In this document: in pieces, positions 1 through 7,852 of the stretch
How positions within the stretch are numbered: position 1 is the stretch's first letter
Layout of the letters: the number at the start of each line of letters is the position of its first letter
Assembly (NCBI RefSeq): GCF_947039875.1
Contig: NZ_CAMRAN010000027.1
Location: 1-54,924, forward strand
DNA: 54,924 nt
DNA from: an uncultured Photobacterium sp.
Lineage (GTDB): Bacteria; Pseudomonadota; Gammaproteobacteria; Enterobacterales; Vibrionaceae
Direction: 5' to 3'
Program-made: the position numbers and the translations under genes
Notes under the pieces: model-generated
Told to the model about the DNA's origin: nothing
Databases searched by the model: none
The model's input: the letters and a program-made list of their open reading frames with translations, nothing else

Positions 1-95
1 ATTTAATGTACTTTTTAACATTGTTATTCCTGTTTGCTCACTACCGCTAATCAGTATCGTTAGAAAATAATGACTTTTCTTCTACTCTCTATAGA

Positions 96-110
96 GCAAT
101 AACCGATCCA
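96..110 (-). promoter_or_regulatory. Candidate sigma-54 promoter facing left
   Basis: On the minus strand the sequence reads TGGATCGGTTATTGC. This has the GG-N10-GC spacing of a -24/-12 promoter and a perfect TTGC at -12, but the -24 box matches TGGCAC at only four of six positions. Transcription would start near position 84 and run off the left edge. The palindrome at 179-195 lies about 100 bases upstream, a normal distance for a sigma-54 enhancer. Confidence 0.5.
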
Positions 111-178
111 ACTTTTCACGGAATAAAATGACTTAAAAGGAACTAAAATCATAACGACGATATTGCGTAATCAACTAA

Positions 179-195
179 TGAGACATTTTGTCTTA
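179..195. promoter_or_regulatory. Palindromic activator site, copy 1
   Basis: TGAGACATTTTGTCTTA, with the symmetric core GACA-TTT-TGTC at 182-192. A near-identical 17-mer lies at 9346-9362 upstream of tupA, differing at only two positions. Sharing a long palindrome between two promoter regions in the same functional island suggests a binding site for one regulator, most simply the sigma-54 response regulator encoded at 7853-9313. A partial right half (ATTGTCTCT) lies at 219-227. Confidence 0.6.
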
Positions 196-315
196 CTTGT
201 AGCGAACTAACGCGCCAAATTGTCTCTCTTTACGATTTTATTGATCTTCCCTTTTTGTCCCAGTCTGTTTTTATGATTAGTATTAATAATTCTCAAACGT
301 TTTTATTTTTTTACG

Positions 316-1041
316 TTAGGATTTCTGTTCATTACTTTCATTGTCACAATTAAGAATCGGTGTTAACGATAAATCAGCCGTAGGGAAAGCCTCTTCATCG
401 GTATGTGTTGTATCTAGGTGATTAACTAATCCATCCTCCTCGTCATCCTTACTGGCTATGGCTATATGATTAACTGACAAATCAGCTGTTGTGAGATCAA
501 CAGTCGTAGAATCAGCCGTATAAAGATCAGACGTTGATGTTAATGCTGTTATTCCCTCGTCTTTGAGAGCTTCAGTTGCCGTCTCCGTAACCGTATTTAT
601 CCACCCCCGCATTTGTGATGCGATTTCTGGCGCTAAACCTTGCATATTGCTGAAGTCTTCAGTGCTATCATCCATGTCACTGATATAGTTAAATTCTTCA
701 GAATGAAATAATTTTCGTAATGCCGCCTTTTTCACAGACTTAGTCACTTGTTGTTGCATAAATGACGCTACACCTGAGTCATAAGTTACTTTATCAGCGT
801 CATCAATCGTCAATGCAATGACAGGCTCTTCAGCTATAGCATTTGGTGACGTTGCAGAGGGAACAATTGATGTTTGTTCATGATCACTGGTCTTTGTTAC
901 TTCTTCTTCGGTTGTATCTATAGCATTAAGAGTCAGTGACTCATCAACCGTTTCAGTTAGCGTTTCCGAAATAGCACGTTCCGTATTATCAACAGGAGTT
1001 AACTTACGGCTTGACCAACGCTGAAAGAAATTAGTTGCCAC
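316..1041 (-). CDS. DUF3306 formate dehydrogenase accessory protein
   Basis: 241 residues from a GTG start at 1041. This start is chosen because AAGGA lies seven bases upstream and because the family begins with the FFQRWSSRKL-type motif. A longer reading frame from 1101 lies wholly inside the upstream gene. The gene overlaps the end of the DUF3305 gene by 11 bases, so translation is probably coupled. The conserved family core is around residues 105-155 (VKKAALRKLFHSEEFN, then a DDSTEDF segment). The remainder is acidic, Thr/Asp-rich and probably disordered. DUF3306 proteins are found beside formate dehydrogenase genes and are thought to help its assembly; their biochemical role is unknown. 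No membrane segment is seen. Confidence 0.85.
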   Translation of the reverse strand: MATNFFQRWSSRKLTPVDNTERAISETLTETVDESLTLNAIDTTEEEVTKTSDHEQTSIVPSATSPNAIAEEPVIALTIDDADKVTYDSGVASFMQQQVTKSVKKAALRKLFHSEEFNYISDMDDSTEDFSNMQGLAPEIASQMRGWINTVTETATEALKDEGITALTSTSDLYTADSTTVDLTTADLSVNHIAIASKDDEEDGLVNHLDTTHTDEEAFPTADLSLTPILNCDNESNEQKS

Positions 1042-1522
1042 TTGAACGTCCTTTTTTCTTATCGCCGCCACGTTTACGTTTAAATTCAAACAATTCCCCA
1101 TGACGACCTAAAAAGGCTTCCATCCATGCTTGAATTGCTAATGGAACATCAATATGTAAAACCACATAATCACCATCCATATAACGAGCCGCTACACCTT
1201 GCGCTGCGGTAACTAAAACAGGTTTTAATTGCTCATTCTCTTCAGCACAAATAAAGAATAAATGCGGACTCTGTGAATTTAAGTTAAATCGATATTCCAT
1301 CCGTTCATCACGAAAAAGTTCTAGAGGCATCATGTAGTTACCAGCCCCTATATCAGCAAATGCCATATCAACGGCGAGATCTTCTTCATACAAACAAATG
1401 TCTTCAATCGTCCATGCATAAGTTGTCCAACGACCTACTTGGCGTTCTTCTGCTTGTAAGCGAAAATTAATTGGCCAAACATGTTCATTTTTCTTTAATT
1501 CAAGTTCTGCTTGTTTTGGCAC
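1031..1522 (-). CDS. DUF3305 formate dehydrogenase accessory protein
   Basis: 163 residues. I place the start at GTG 1522, which has AGGAG at five-base spacing; the GTG at 1528 directly abuts that Shine-Dalgarno sequence. The soluble protein has the family signature near its N terminus (WPINFRLQAEERQVGRWTTY) followed by a beta-rich domain (YRFNLNSQSPHLFFICAEE) and a very basic tail (KRKRGGDKKKGRSS). DUF3305 is the usual partner of DUF3306 in formate dehydrogenase loci. Its activity is not known. It is first in a two-gene minus-strand unit with the DUF3306 gene and is divergent from fdhD across a 276-base regulatory region. Confidence 0.85.
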   Translation of the reverse strand: MPKQAELELKKNEHVWPINFRLQAEERQVGRWTTYAWTIEDICLYEEDLAVDMAFADIGAGNYMMPLELFRDERMEYRFNLNSQSPHLFFICAEENEQLKPVLVTAAQGVAARYMDGDYVVLHIDVPLAIQAWMEAFLGRHGELFEFKRKRGGDKKKGRSSGN

Positions 1523-1580
1523 ATTCACTCCTACTGGCGTGCTCTATTTCGCCTTTATCTTGTTATTGAAACTGGTGGTG

Positions 1581-1597
1581 TGAAACGACATTTCACT
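1581..1597. promoter_or_regulatory. Inverted repeat upstream of fdhD
   Basis: GTGAAA-CGACA-TTTCAC is a perfect 6-bp inverted repeat with a 5-base spacer. It contains CGACATTT, the left half of the palindrome seen at 9346-9362. Its centre is about 155 bases upstream of the predicted fdhD transcription start, nearly the same distance as the tupA site. It may be a degenerate copy of the same activator site or an unrelated operator. Confidence 0.35.
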
Positions 1598-1628
1598 TAT
1601 TAAGATTTCACGTATTAAGGAGCTATAA

Positions 1629-1643
1629 GCAAATATTAGACCA
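1629..1643 (-). promoter_or_regulatory. Weak candidate sigma-54 promoter for DUF3305
   Basis: On the minus strand the sequence is TGGTCTAATATTTGC. The GG-N10-GC spacing and TTTGC match -12, but the -24 box is poor beyond TGG. It would start transcription about 90 bases before the DUF3305 gene. Its placement, divergent from the better element before fdhD, is the main argument for it. Confidence 0.3.
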
Positions 1644-1723
1644 ATAACAAAAAACCATATTAAAAGTACGCATTTTTAGCAATATAGAGGGATTAACGGT
1701 AGATTGGTGAATGTAATTAATAT

Positions 1724-1738
1724 TGGAACAATCTTTGC
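1724..1738 (+). promoter_or_regulatory. Candidate sigma-54 promoter of fdhD
   Basis: TGGAACAATCTTTGC matches the -24/-12 consensus well (TGG, C at position six, TTTGC, exact GG-N10-GC spacing). The predicted start is near 1750, giving a leader of about 50 bases to the fdhD start at 1799. A sigma-54 activator gene and a second such promoter lie in the same island. Confidence 0.6.
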
Positions 1739-1798
1739 TTAACTTAGGCTTTAGTATCCATACTGAAACACACCACAATTATTATGCAGGGATCTCAA

Positions 1799-2644
1799 AT
1801 GGCGACATTGCCTAAAATTATAAAAACCAAAGCGACAGTGCAGCAGACAATGTCGGTAGAAATTATTGATGAATATGGTGATCCACAAACAAAAGAGATT
1901 GCCTGTGAGCATCCGTTAACGGTGTACCTTAATTGGGTTGAAGTAGTAACACTTATGACCTTAGGTGAGCGCCCATCCGCATTAGTATTAGGCTATTTAA
2001 AAAACCAAGGCTTTATTAATGACCTTAGCGCTATCGAATCTGTAATGATCGATTGGGAAACCAACGCCGCGGTTGTTATAACTCATGAAAATACTGAAAA
2101 CTTAGCGCAGCAATTAGAAAAGAAAACCGTCACCTCTGGCTGTGGGCAAGGCACGATGTATGGCAATGTCATGAAAAAGCTTGAAGGTATTACCCTGCCA
2201 CAACCGCAAATTAAACAATCGCTGTTATATGGTTTACTTGAAGCATTGACTCATCATAATGAAACCTACAAAGCCGCAGGTGCTGTTCATGGTTGTGCCG
2301 TCTGTAAAGGCACTGATATTTTGTCGTTTGTAGAAGATGTCGGCCGACATAACGCAGTAGATACCCTTGCTGGTGAAATGTGGCTGCAACAACAAACAGG
2401 TGAAGATAAAATTTTCTATACTACAGGCCGCTTAACCTCTGAAATGGTTATTAAAGTCGCGCAAATGGGTATTCCTGTGTTGTTATCTCGTTCTGGAGCG
2501 ACACAAATGGGTTACGATCTTGCTAAGAAACTCGGTATCACTATGATTGCTCGCGCTAAAGGACTACGTTTTCAAATCTATAACGGTAACGACAATATAG
2601 AACTTGATGTTAAAGGCAACGAGAGTAAAGGTACCCAAGAATAA
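1799..2644 (+). CDS. fdhD: Formate dehydrogenase sulfurtransferase FdhD
   Basis: 281 residues, close to the roughly 277 of the E. coli protein. FdhD passes sulfur from the cysteine desulfurase IscS to the molybdenum or tungsten bis-MGD cofactor, a step needed for active formate dehydrogenase in the cytoplasm. The functional CxxC is visible at residues 166-169 (VHGCAVCKG), with conserved VEDVGRHNAVD after it and YTTGRLTSEMV further on. I use ATG 1799 because AGGGA precedes it at seven bases; the in-frame ATG at 1784 has no ribosome-binding site. Its TAA overlaps the next start codon (TAATG), so the two genes form an operon. A sigma-54-type promoter lies at 1724-1738. Confidence 0.95.
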   Translation: MATLPKIIKTKATVQQTMSVEIIDEYGDPQTKEIACEHPLTVYLNWVEVVTLMTLGERPSALVLGYLKNQGFINDLSAIESVMIDWETNAAVVITHENTENLAQQLEKKTVTSGCGQGTMYGNVMKKLEGITLPQPQIKQSLLYGLLEALTHHNETYKAAGAVHGCAVCKGTDILSFVEDVGRHNAVDTLAGEMWLQQQTGEDKIFYTTGRLTSEMVIKVAQMGIPVLLSRSGATQMGYDLAKKLGITMIARAKGLRFQIYNGNDNIELDVKGNESKGTQE

Positions 2645-3555
2645 TGGCTGATTTTCCTGAATTTATGAATGCCAAATTAGTAGCCGAATATCTCGACCTT
2701 AATGAAAAGAAGGTTTATGCCTTAGCCAATGACGGACTATTGCCTGCAACAAAAGTAACGGGTAAATGGCTTTTTCCTAAGGCAATGCTGGATAAATGGT
2801 TATTAGAATCTTGCCATAATGGCGTTTTAAACGATCGGTTACTGATTGCAGGCTCTGATGATCCATTACTACAGTGTATTGTCGGTAAAATGGCAAATCA
2901 ACTTGGTAGTACAGCCCTTGTTGGTTATACCTCAACAGGAACACGTCAAGGACTGGCAATGTTAAGCAAAGGCCACGTTGATATCTGTGCTATCCATTGG
3001 GGAAATGTAGAAGAAGCCAATTTGCGACATCCCGCTTTATTACAACAATATCCTGGGCATAAAAACTGGGTTTTAGTCCATGCCTTTGAGCGTAAACAAG
3101 GCTTAGTCGTAAGCCCAGATCTAGCAGATGCCGTTAATAGCCGTTCAATTCAACTGCATGAGTTACTGTCACCTCGTTGGCGTTGGGCTTTACGTCAGCA
3201 AGGCGCAGGAAGTATGCGAGCATTAGAGGAATGGATCCATGGTCATGGATATAACATGACCATGCTTAATCAAGTTGATTGTTGTAATAGTGAACGAGAA
3301 TTGGCTTCGGCTATTGCAAGAGGACAAGCGGATATTGGTTGTGCCAGTCAAAGTACCGCAGGAGAATTTGGATTAGGGTTTATTCCTTTATGCACCGAAG
3401 CGTTTGAACTGGTGATTCCTAAAAACATTTACTTCCGTACTCTACAACAACAGCTATTACAGTCATTAACCAAGAGTAATATTCAAACACGTGGCGATCA
3501 ATTAGGTGGTTATAATTTTACTCGCACAGGCCAACAAGTGTGGAGTGCTAATTAA
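2644..3555 (+). CDS. HTH regulator fused to a PBP-like sensor domain
   Basis: 303 residues. The first 55 form an excisionase/MerR-type helix-turn-helix (MNAKLVAEYLDLNEKKVYAL, then GKWLFPKAMLDKWL). From about residue 65 onward it resembles the periplasmic-binding-protein-like domain found in molybdate-linked regulators (GSDDPLLQCIVGKM, QGAGSMRALEEW, ARGQADIGCASQS). No signal peptide is seen, so it is cytoplasmic. Known relatives are one-component regulators near molybdoenzyme genes. I infer that it senses molybdate, tungstate or a cofactor precursor and tunes fdhD or the neighbouring genes. The gene is translationally coupled to fdhD by a one-base overlap. The ligand and target sites are unknown. 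Confidence 0.75.
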   Translation: MADFPEFMNAKLVAEYLDLNEKKVYALANDGLLPATKVTGKWLFPKAMLDKWLLESCHNGVLNDRLLIAGSDDPLLQCIVGKMANQLGSTALVGYTSTGTRQGLAMLSKGHVDICAIHWGNVEEANLRHPALLQQYPGHKNWVLVHAFERKQGLVVSPDLADAVNSRSIQLHELLSPRWRWALRQQGAGSMRALEEWIHGHGYNMTMLNQVDCCNSERELASAIARGQADIGCASQSTAGEFGLGFIPLCTEAFELVIPKNIYFRTLQQQLLQSLTKSNIQTRGDQLGGYNFTRTGQQVWSAN

Positions 3556-3976
3556 TTTAAGCGTCAACAACAAAGGTCATCACTTGATGGCCTTACTCTT
3601 TCATTAATGATTGCATTAACTACAAACCATCAAGATAACCACCCAACAAAAAGACATCTAAAAATTAATTGAAAAAAACCACCAGTAAAAATGCACTCAT
3701 AATAAATATTTTCATCCATTATGCTTTTTTTAAAAAAATCTCATTGAATTCTATTTATCACTAGAAGTAATTAAATGCATTACAATCACTTTTACAATGA
3801 ATATATTAAACAATTATTTTATTGAATCATGTTTCATTAGTAACTTATGTTTAACTGCTGGTTTTATACTCAATTATAAATAGGATTTACACAAACATGA
3901 CTTGCTTAACCTCAATCGAAAAGATAACAATATCAGAATAATTATTCCCCTATTAAATGGGATCCAAGGAGCCATT
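3556..3976. other. AT-rich intergenic region before pbpG
   Basis: No gene is seen. A hairpin at 3581-3602 (AAGGTCATC / GATGGCCTT) followed by a pyrimidine-rich run may end the fdhD operon, but its T tract is weak. The rest is AT-rich and presumably holds the pbpG promoter. A longer reading frame entering pbpG from 3902 lacks a ribosome-binding site and is not used. Confidence 0.5.
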
Positions 3977-4876
3977 GTGCGCAACACTTTAATTTTATTT
4001 TTTACACTTGCAAGTGTCAGCTTTTCTTCTTTCGCAAGTATAAACACCAGCAAACTCAAATCAAGCAATCTTCAGACTGCTTCTGTGAGTAATTATGTTA
4101 TCGATCTAAGCTCAGGAAAAACGCTTTATCGAAAAAATTCCAATGTCGTGATGCCTATCGCGTCATTAACAAAACTAATGACCGCGATGGTAACATTAGA
4201 CGCAAAGTTACCGCTTAACCAAAAAATCACTTTCACTAAAACGGATAAAAAGCATATGTACAACACATATTCTCGCGTTCGTATTGGTTCAAAGTTAAGC
4301 CGTGGTGAGACAATACACATTGCATTAATGTCATCTGAAAACTTAGCCGCTGCTGCACTTGCTGCTAACTACCCAGGCGGTTACAACGCATTTATTCGTG
4401 CAATGAATGCTAAAGCTAAAGCTCTCGGCATGACAAATACTCACTTTGTTGATAGCTCAGGTCTTAGCCCTAAAAACCGTTCAACAGCATCAGACGTTGC
4501 TAAAATGGTACGTGCCGCTTACAAATATTCAACCATTCGTAACTATAGTACCAATGACGCTGTTCATACAGCTTACTTTTCTAATCCTCCTTATAAATTA
4601 GGTTACACTAATACCAATGCGCTAGTACGTGGTAAAAAGTGGACCGTTAACCTAAGTAAAACAGGCTTTCTTGATGAAGCGGGTCGTTGTTTAACTATGG
4701 TTACAACGATTGATGGTAAGAAGATCCTAATGGTGATGCTTGATTCACAAGGCAAAATGACACCAATTGGTGATGCTGGCCGTATAAAGCAATGGCTACA
4801 AACAGGTAAGAGCACATCAATTACTGCTGATGCTAAATACTACCAAAAGCAAAAACTGAAACAATTAACCAAATAA
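3977..4876 (+). CDS. pbpG: D-Ala-D-Ala endopeptidase, PBP7 type
   Basis: 299 residues from GTG 3977, chosen because AAGGAG lies six bases upstream and the product then begins with a Sec signal peptide (about residues 1-21, ending SFSSFA). A low-molecular-weight penicillin-binding protein of the S11 family: it cleaves D-Ala-meso-DAP cross-links in peptidoglycan in the periplasm. All three catalytic motifs are present: SLTK (Ser63, Lys66), SEN (120-122) and KTG (228-230). There is no C-terminal membrane anchor domain like that of PBP5/6, matching PBP7. The gene is monocistronic and followed by a strong terminator. Confidence 0.93.
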   Translation: MRNTLILFFTLASVSFSSFASINTSKLKSSNLQTASVSNYVIDLSSGKTLYRKNSNVVMPIASLTKLMTAMVTLDAKLPLNQKITFTKTDKKHMYNTYSRVRIGSKLSRGETIHIALMSSENLAAAALAANYPGGYNAFIRAMNAKAKALGMTNTHFVDSSGLSPKNRSTASDVAKMVRAAYKYSTIRNYSTNDAVHTAYFSNPPYKLGYTNTNALVRGKKWTVNLSKTGFLDEAGRCLTMVTTIDGKKILMVMLDSQGKMTPIGDAGRIKQWLQTGKSTSITADAKYYQKQKLKQLTK

Positions 4877-4903
4877 TTAATTCTTGTTGTTAGTTCATAT
4901 CGT

Positions 4904-4937
4904 AAAAAGCCAGCATTCGTGATGCTGGCTTTTTTTT
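4904..4937. terminator. Intrinsic terminator of pbpG
   Basis: AGCCAGCAT at 4908-4916 pairs with ATGCTGGCT at 4922-4930 around a 5-base loop, followed by T8. It probably also serves the convergent gene ending at 4948. Confidence 0.9.
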
Positions 4938-4947
4938 AACCTTATGA

Positions 4948-5385
4948 CTATTCTATCTTTTTTAACTTATTTATATTATTACTCTCCAATTCTATTTCCC
5001 ACTTTCCATGCTTTTCTGAGTTGTAGCGCTCAAATAATGATGAATCCCCGCTATCAATACGAAAGAAAAAATCTTTCTCGTTTTTTTCGGATGATTTACG
5101 TGGGTATTCTACTGCCTTTCTGTTTACCAAATTTTCCAAGTGTGGGTTTCGAATTTTTTTCCCAGAACTCGGACATCCAAAGATATATAAATAACTGAGG
5201 CGTGAATTAGAATTTACTGTCAGCATTCTTGTATCTAGTGAAACATTTACCGGATTTCTCTCTGGATGTTTTGCTATAAACAGTTTCTCAAGCTCTTCCA
5301 GTGAGATTGCCTTATTGTTATTGCTCGACATCCATTCAATAGCGATTTGTTTAATTAACTTCCAGTTAGCTATGTGTTTTGTCAT
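4948..5385 (-). CDS. Unknown soluble protein, 145 residues
   Basis: Start at ATG 5385, preceded by GGAG at nine bases; a start at 5400 lacks a ribosome-binding site. The N-terminal half is helical (LIKQIAIEWMSSNNNKAISL then EELEKLFIAKHPERNPVNVS) and looks like a winged-helix module of the kind fused to or accompanying restriction and defence proteins. The C-terminal half is basic and ends with FFFRIDSGDSSLFERYN and a charged tail. I do not recognise the family with certainty. There is no signal peptide or membrane segment. It is a single gene, convergent with pbpG, with an AT-rich composition that could reflect acquisition. Function unknown. Confidence 0.6.
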   Translation of the reverse strand: MTKHIANWKLIKQIAIEWMSSNNNKAISLEELEKLFIAKHPERNPVNVSLDTRMLTVNSNSRLSYLYIFGCPSSGKKIRNPHLENLVNRKAVEYPRKSSEKNEKDFFFRIDSGDSSLFERYNSEKHGKWEIELESNNINKLKKIE

Positions 5386-5519
5386 GTAAATGATCTCCAA
5401 TGATATAGAACGCTAATTAATCACTAGTGGAATATAAAAACGTATTACCAGACTATCTCGCCCAATATACGCCACATTAAAAACAACAAAGATTCAATAA
5501 GTTAATTTATGCTTAAGGT

Positions 5520-5549
5520 TTCACAAAAAATTAAAAAATCAGCTATGCT
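5520..5549 (+). promoter_or_regulatory. Sigma-70 promoter of the small membrane gene
   Basis: TTCACA at 5520-5525 and TATGCT at 5544-5549 with an 18-base spacer. Transcription would begin near 5556, about 23 bases before the small start codon at 5579. Confidence 0.5.
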
Positions 5550-5578
5550 TTAAATTGTCTTAAACAAAAGGAGCATCT

Positions 5579-5680
5579 ATGCCGCATACTGAAATGATCA
5601 TCCCTTCCTCACTAGGGCTTATTAGCCGAATATCTCTTATCGCCTCACTGTTTCTTTTCCTTGGTTTATCCATTATGTAA
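5579..5680 (+). CDS. Small membrane protein, 33 residues
   Basis: The peptide starts MPHTEMIIPSSLGL and ends LFLFLGLSIM. Residues 12-33 form one hydrophobic, probably membrane-spanning helix with a single Arg near its start. An excellent AAGGAG sits six bases before the ATG, a plausible promoter lies at 5520-5549 and a strong bidirectional terminator follows at 5722-5772. The gene is thus a complete monocistronic unit despite being below usual length cut-offs. The next gene is on the opposite strand, so it is not an attenuation leader for it. I do not recognise the sequence. It may be a small membrane protein that modulates a larger partner, or a type I toxin-like peptide; neither is shown. 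Confidence 0.65.
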   Translation: MPHTEMIIPSSLGLISRISLIASLFLFLGLSIM

Positions 5681-5721
5681 CAATGGCTTATATTACAATC
5701 TATTAAAAACACAACGCGACA

Positions 5722-5772
5722 AAAAAGCCCCTTGATAACTGCAATGAACAAGCAGTTACCAAGGGGCTTTTT
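5722..5772. terminator. Strong bidirectional terminator
   Basis: A 21-bp stem, 5722-5742 with 5752-5772, containing AGCCCCTT / AAGGGGCT and one mismatch, with a 9-base loop. A-runs and T-runs on both sides let it end both the small gene (plus) and the sensor kinase gene (minus). Confidence 0.92.
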
Positions 5773-5796
5773 GTGATTCATAAACCTTCTTCGTTG

Positions 5797-7842
5797 TTAC
5801 GCTGTCACATGAAGATCCAGCTCACTAGGCGATTCTTTCTTATGTTTAAGATACACGGTAAATGTTGAACCCTGACCTTCAACAGATTCAACCGTTATTT
5901 CTCCACCGACATTAGCCACAATACTCTGACTGACCGATAAACCTAATCCCGTTCCTGAACGGCGGGTCGTGAAAAAAGGATCAAAAATACGTTGCATATT
6001 TTGTGCTGAAATACCGCAGCCATGATCAGTAATCACTACCATAGCTCCACGCACCTCACCCCGTTCATCTAACCAGTCATCGGTAGCTATCTTCAATAAA
6101 CCTTTATCGTCCATCGCATGGATACCGTTCATCTGTAAATTAACTAACACTTGCAATAATTGATGACGATTGACTTCAACACTGCATTTAGCTTCAAGGT
6201 TAACCTCAAATTGAACATCCATCTTTTTCGTACCGGAACGTACAAGCGTTAAACTTTCTTCAACAATCAAATTTAAGTGATGCCATGTCACTTCATCTTG
6301 CACACCACCTTGACGGCTGTATTGCAATAAACTGCGAGTGATATTACGAATACGATCAATTTGTAGATGAATTGCAGCCAGTTCTTCTTGAACGTCAGCA
6401 GTGCTATTATCACCCAACTCTAACTGAATTAATTCAATATTTCCTAGAATGACAGCAACTGGGTTATTAATTTCATGCGCAATACCCGCAGTTAACTCAC
6501 CCAATGCAGCTAATTTTTCTGTTGCCACCAGCTTTGAACGAGCTTGATGCAGTAACTGAATATGGCGTTCTAGCTCTTCTGTTTTCTGATGTAAACTCTG
6601 AGTACGCTGTTCGACTTTGTCTTCGAGCTCTATCGCGGTCAGTTTAATGAGTCCGTTACGTTGCTCTAGTTGATCTAACATAGAATCAAACTGTTTACCC
6701 AATATTTGTAATTCATGCCCTTCAGATAAATCTAACTTACCGACTCGTCGCTTTACTCCCATCTGTACCGCTTTGGCTACTTGGTAAATTTTCTCAATCG
6801 GTAAAAACAAATCACGCGAACCACGATACACAATGACACTGGTAAATATCAGTACCAATAATATACTCACACTCATTTCAATAATGTTGGTTAAATGACG
6901 ATAAATGAGAGGCCATTGTAAATAACCAGTATAGAGCATGCCAACAACTTTACCGTCATTTGCATGTAACGGCTCATAAGCAGAAACATACCAACTATCA
7001 TATACAAAGGCGCGATCAACAAACGTTTGTCCTTGTTGTAATACATGGTGTTGAACGTCTTCAGAAACACGCGTTCCCACAGCTCGACCAATAAGGTTGG
7101 CACTGTCTAATGGTACATTAGTACTAATGCGCACATCCCCCATAAACAAGGTAACAGTGCCAAGACTGCCTTTTGGTAACGTACCTTCGGCATAAACCAA
7201 ATCACGAATACGATCCACCAACAAGGTGCTATTGTTTAATAAAATACCACCGTCTAAAATCCATTTCAGATCGCCTTGTTGATTGAAGATTGGTACTAAA
7301 CTACGACTGACGAGTCCTTTTTGTTCAATTGTGCCTTCTTTAAGTAATGGCAATTGCGCTTTTGCTGGCAAATTAGGATTCAAATCATAAAGTGCAGCAC
7401 CATCTAATACCTGAAAAGATGTCTGCTCTTTTCCTGATAATAATAACGCCTGTTCTTGGCTTGAAAATAGATTCAACTGGCTCACAGGATGTAACACCAC
7501 AAAATCTAACTGATAATGTTTATCTTGCTGACGCACCCAATCTTTTAATGTCGTTTCATCAAAACGTAACCGCTGTTGAAAACCATAAGAATTAGCAAAA
7601 GCCTGTAACTCCATGCGTTGTTCTTTTTTTAGTAACACCATACTATGATGCGCAACGGCTAAATCGGCTCTAACATTCATTAATGCATTTTGCCAAGTGT
7701 AGGTAACCGTCCAATAAAAAGTGATCACAATTAAGGTCAATAACGTCAGAAAAATAGGCACAGAAGTCAGTACTAATAACCGATAGCGCACCATGGTCTG
7801 AAATCGTTGTAACCACATCAAAACAAATGCTTTTGCTTTCAT
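5797..7842 (-). CDS. Cache-HAMP sensor histidine kinase
   Basis: 681 residues, inner membrane. There is a membrane helix at about 22-48, a periplasmic Cache-type domain of roughly 270 residues, a second membrane helix at about 315-340 and HAMP at about 345-400. A coiled coil follows (LEDKVEQRTQSLHQKTEELE), then a HisKA domain with the H-box GIAHEINNP (phospho-acceptor His456), an N-box (VNLQMNGIHAM) and G-boxes (DHGCGIS, GTGLGLS). It phosphorylates the sigma-54 regulator encoded ten bases upstream. Because the pair lies divergent from a tungstate/molybdate importer and near formate dehydrogenase genes, I infer a signal related to formate, an electron acceptor or the oxyanion. The start codon lacks a clear ribosome-binding site, so translation is probably coupled to the regulator gene. 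Confidence 0.88.
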   Translation of the reverse strand: MKAKAFVLMWLQRFQTMVRYRLLVLTSVPIFLTLLTLIVITFYWTVTYTWQNALMNVRADLAVAHHSMVLLKKEQRMELQAFANSYGFQQRLRFDETTLKDWVRQQDKHYQLDFVVLHPVSQLNLFSSQEQALLLSGKEQTSFQVLDGAALYDLNPNLPAKAQLPLLKEGTIEQKGLVSRSLVPIFNQQGDLKWILDGGILLNNSTLLVDRIRDLVYAEGTLPKGSLGTVTLFMGDVRISTNVPLDSANLIGRAVGTRVSEDVQHHVLQQGQTFVDRAFVYDSWYVSAYEPLHANDGKVVGMLYTGYLQWPLIYRHLTNIIEMSVSILLVLIFTSVIVYRGSRDLFLPIEKIYQVAKAVQMGVKRRVGKLDLSEGHELQILGKQFDSMLDQLEQRNGLIKLTAIELEDKVEQRTQSLHQKTEELERHIQLLHQARSKLVATEKLAALGELTAGIAHEINNPVAVILGNIELIQLELGDNSTADVQEELAAIHLQIDRIRNITRSLLQYSRQGGVQDEVTWHHLNLIVEESLTLVRSGTKKMDVQFEVNLEAKCSVEVNRHQLLQVLVNLQMNGIHAMDDKGLLKIATDDWLDERGEVRGAMVVITDHGCGISAQNMQRIFDPFFTTRRSGTGLGLSVSQSIVANVGGEITVESVEGQGSTFTVYLKHKKESPSELDLHVTA

Positions 7843-7852
7843 AGTATTAATT

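Larger units (their letters stand above)
1..315. other. Intergenic region with leftward regulatory sites
   Basis: No convincing open reading frame is visible. The stretch separates the DUF3306 gene, which ends at 316 on the minus strand, from whatever lies left of the window. It carries a palindromic candidate enhancer site (179-195) and a minus-strand -24/-12-like element (96-110), both oriented to drive genes beyond position 1. In related genomes the neighbouring genes are formate dehydrogenase and its maturation proteins, so this is probably the promoter of that operon. The left-hand gene itself is not visible. Confidence 0.6.

Noticed and set aside
1042..1101. 20 extra N-terminal residues for the DUF3306 protein
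   Set aside because: They lie inside the DUF3305 gene, and GTG 1041 has a proper ribosome-binding site and the family N terminus.
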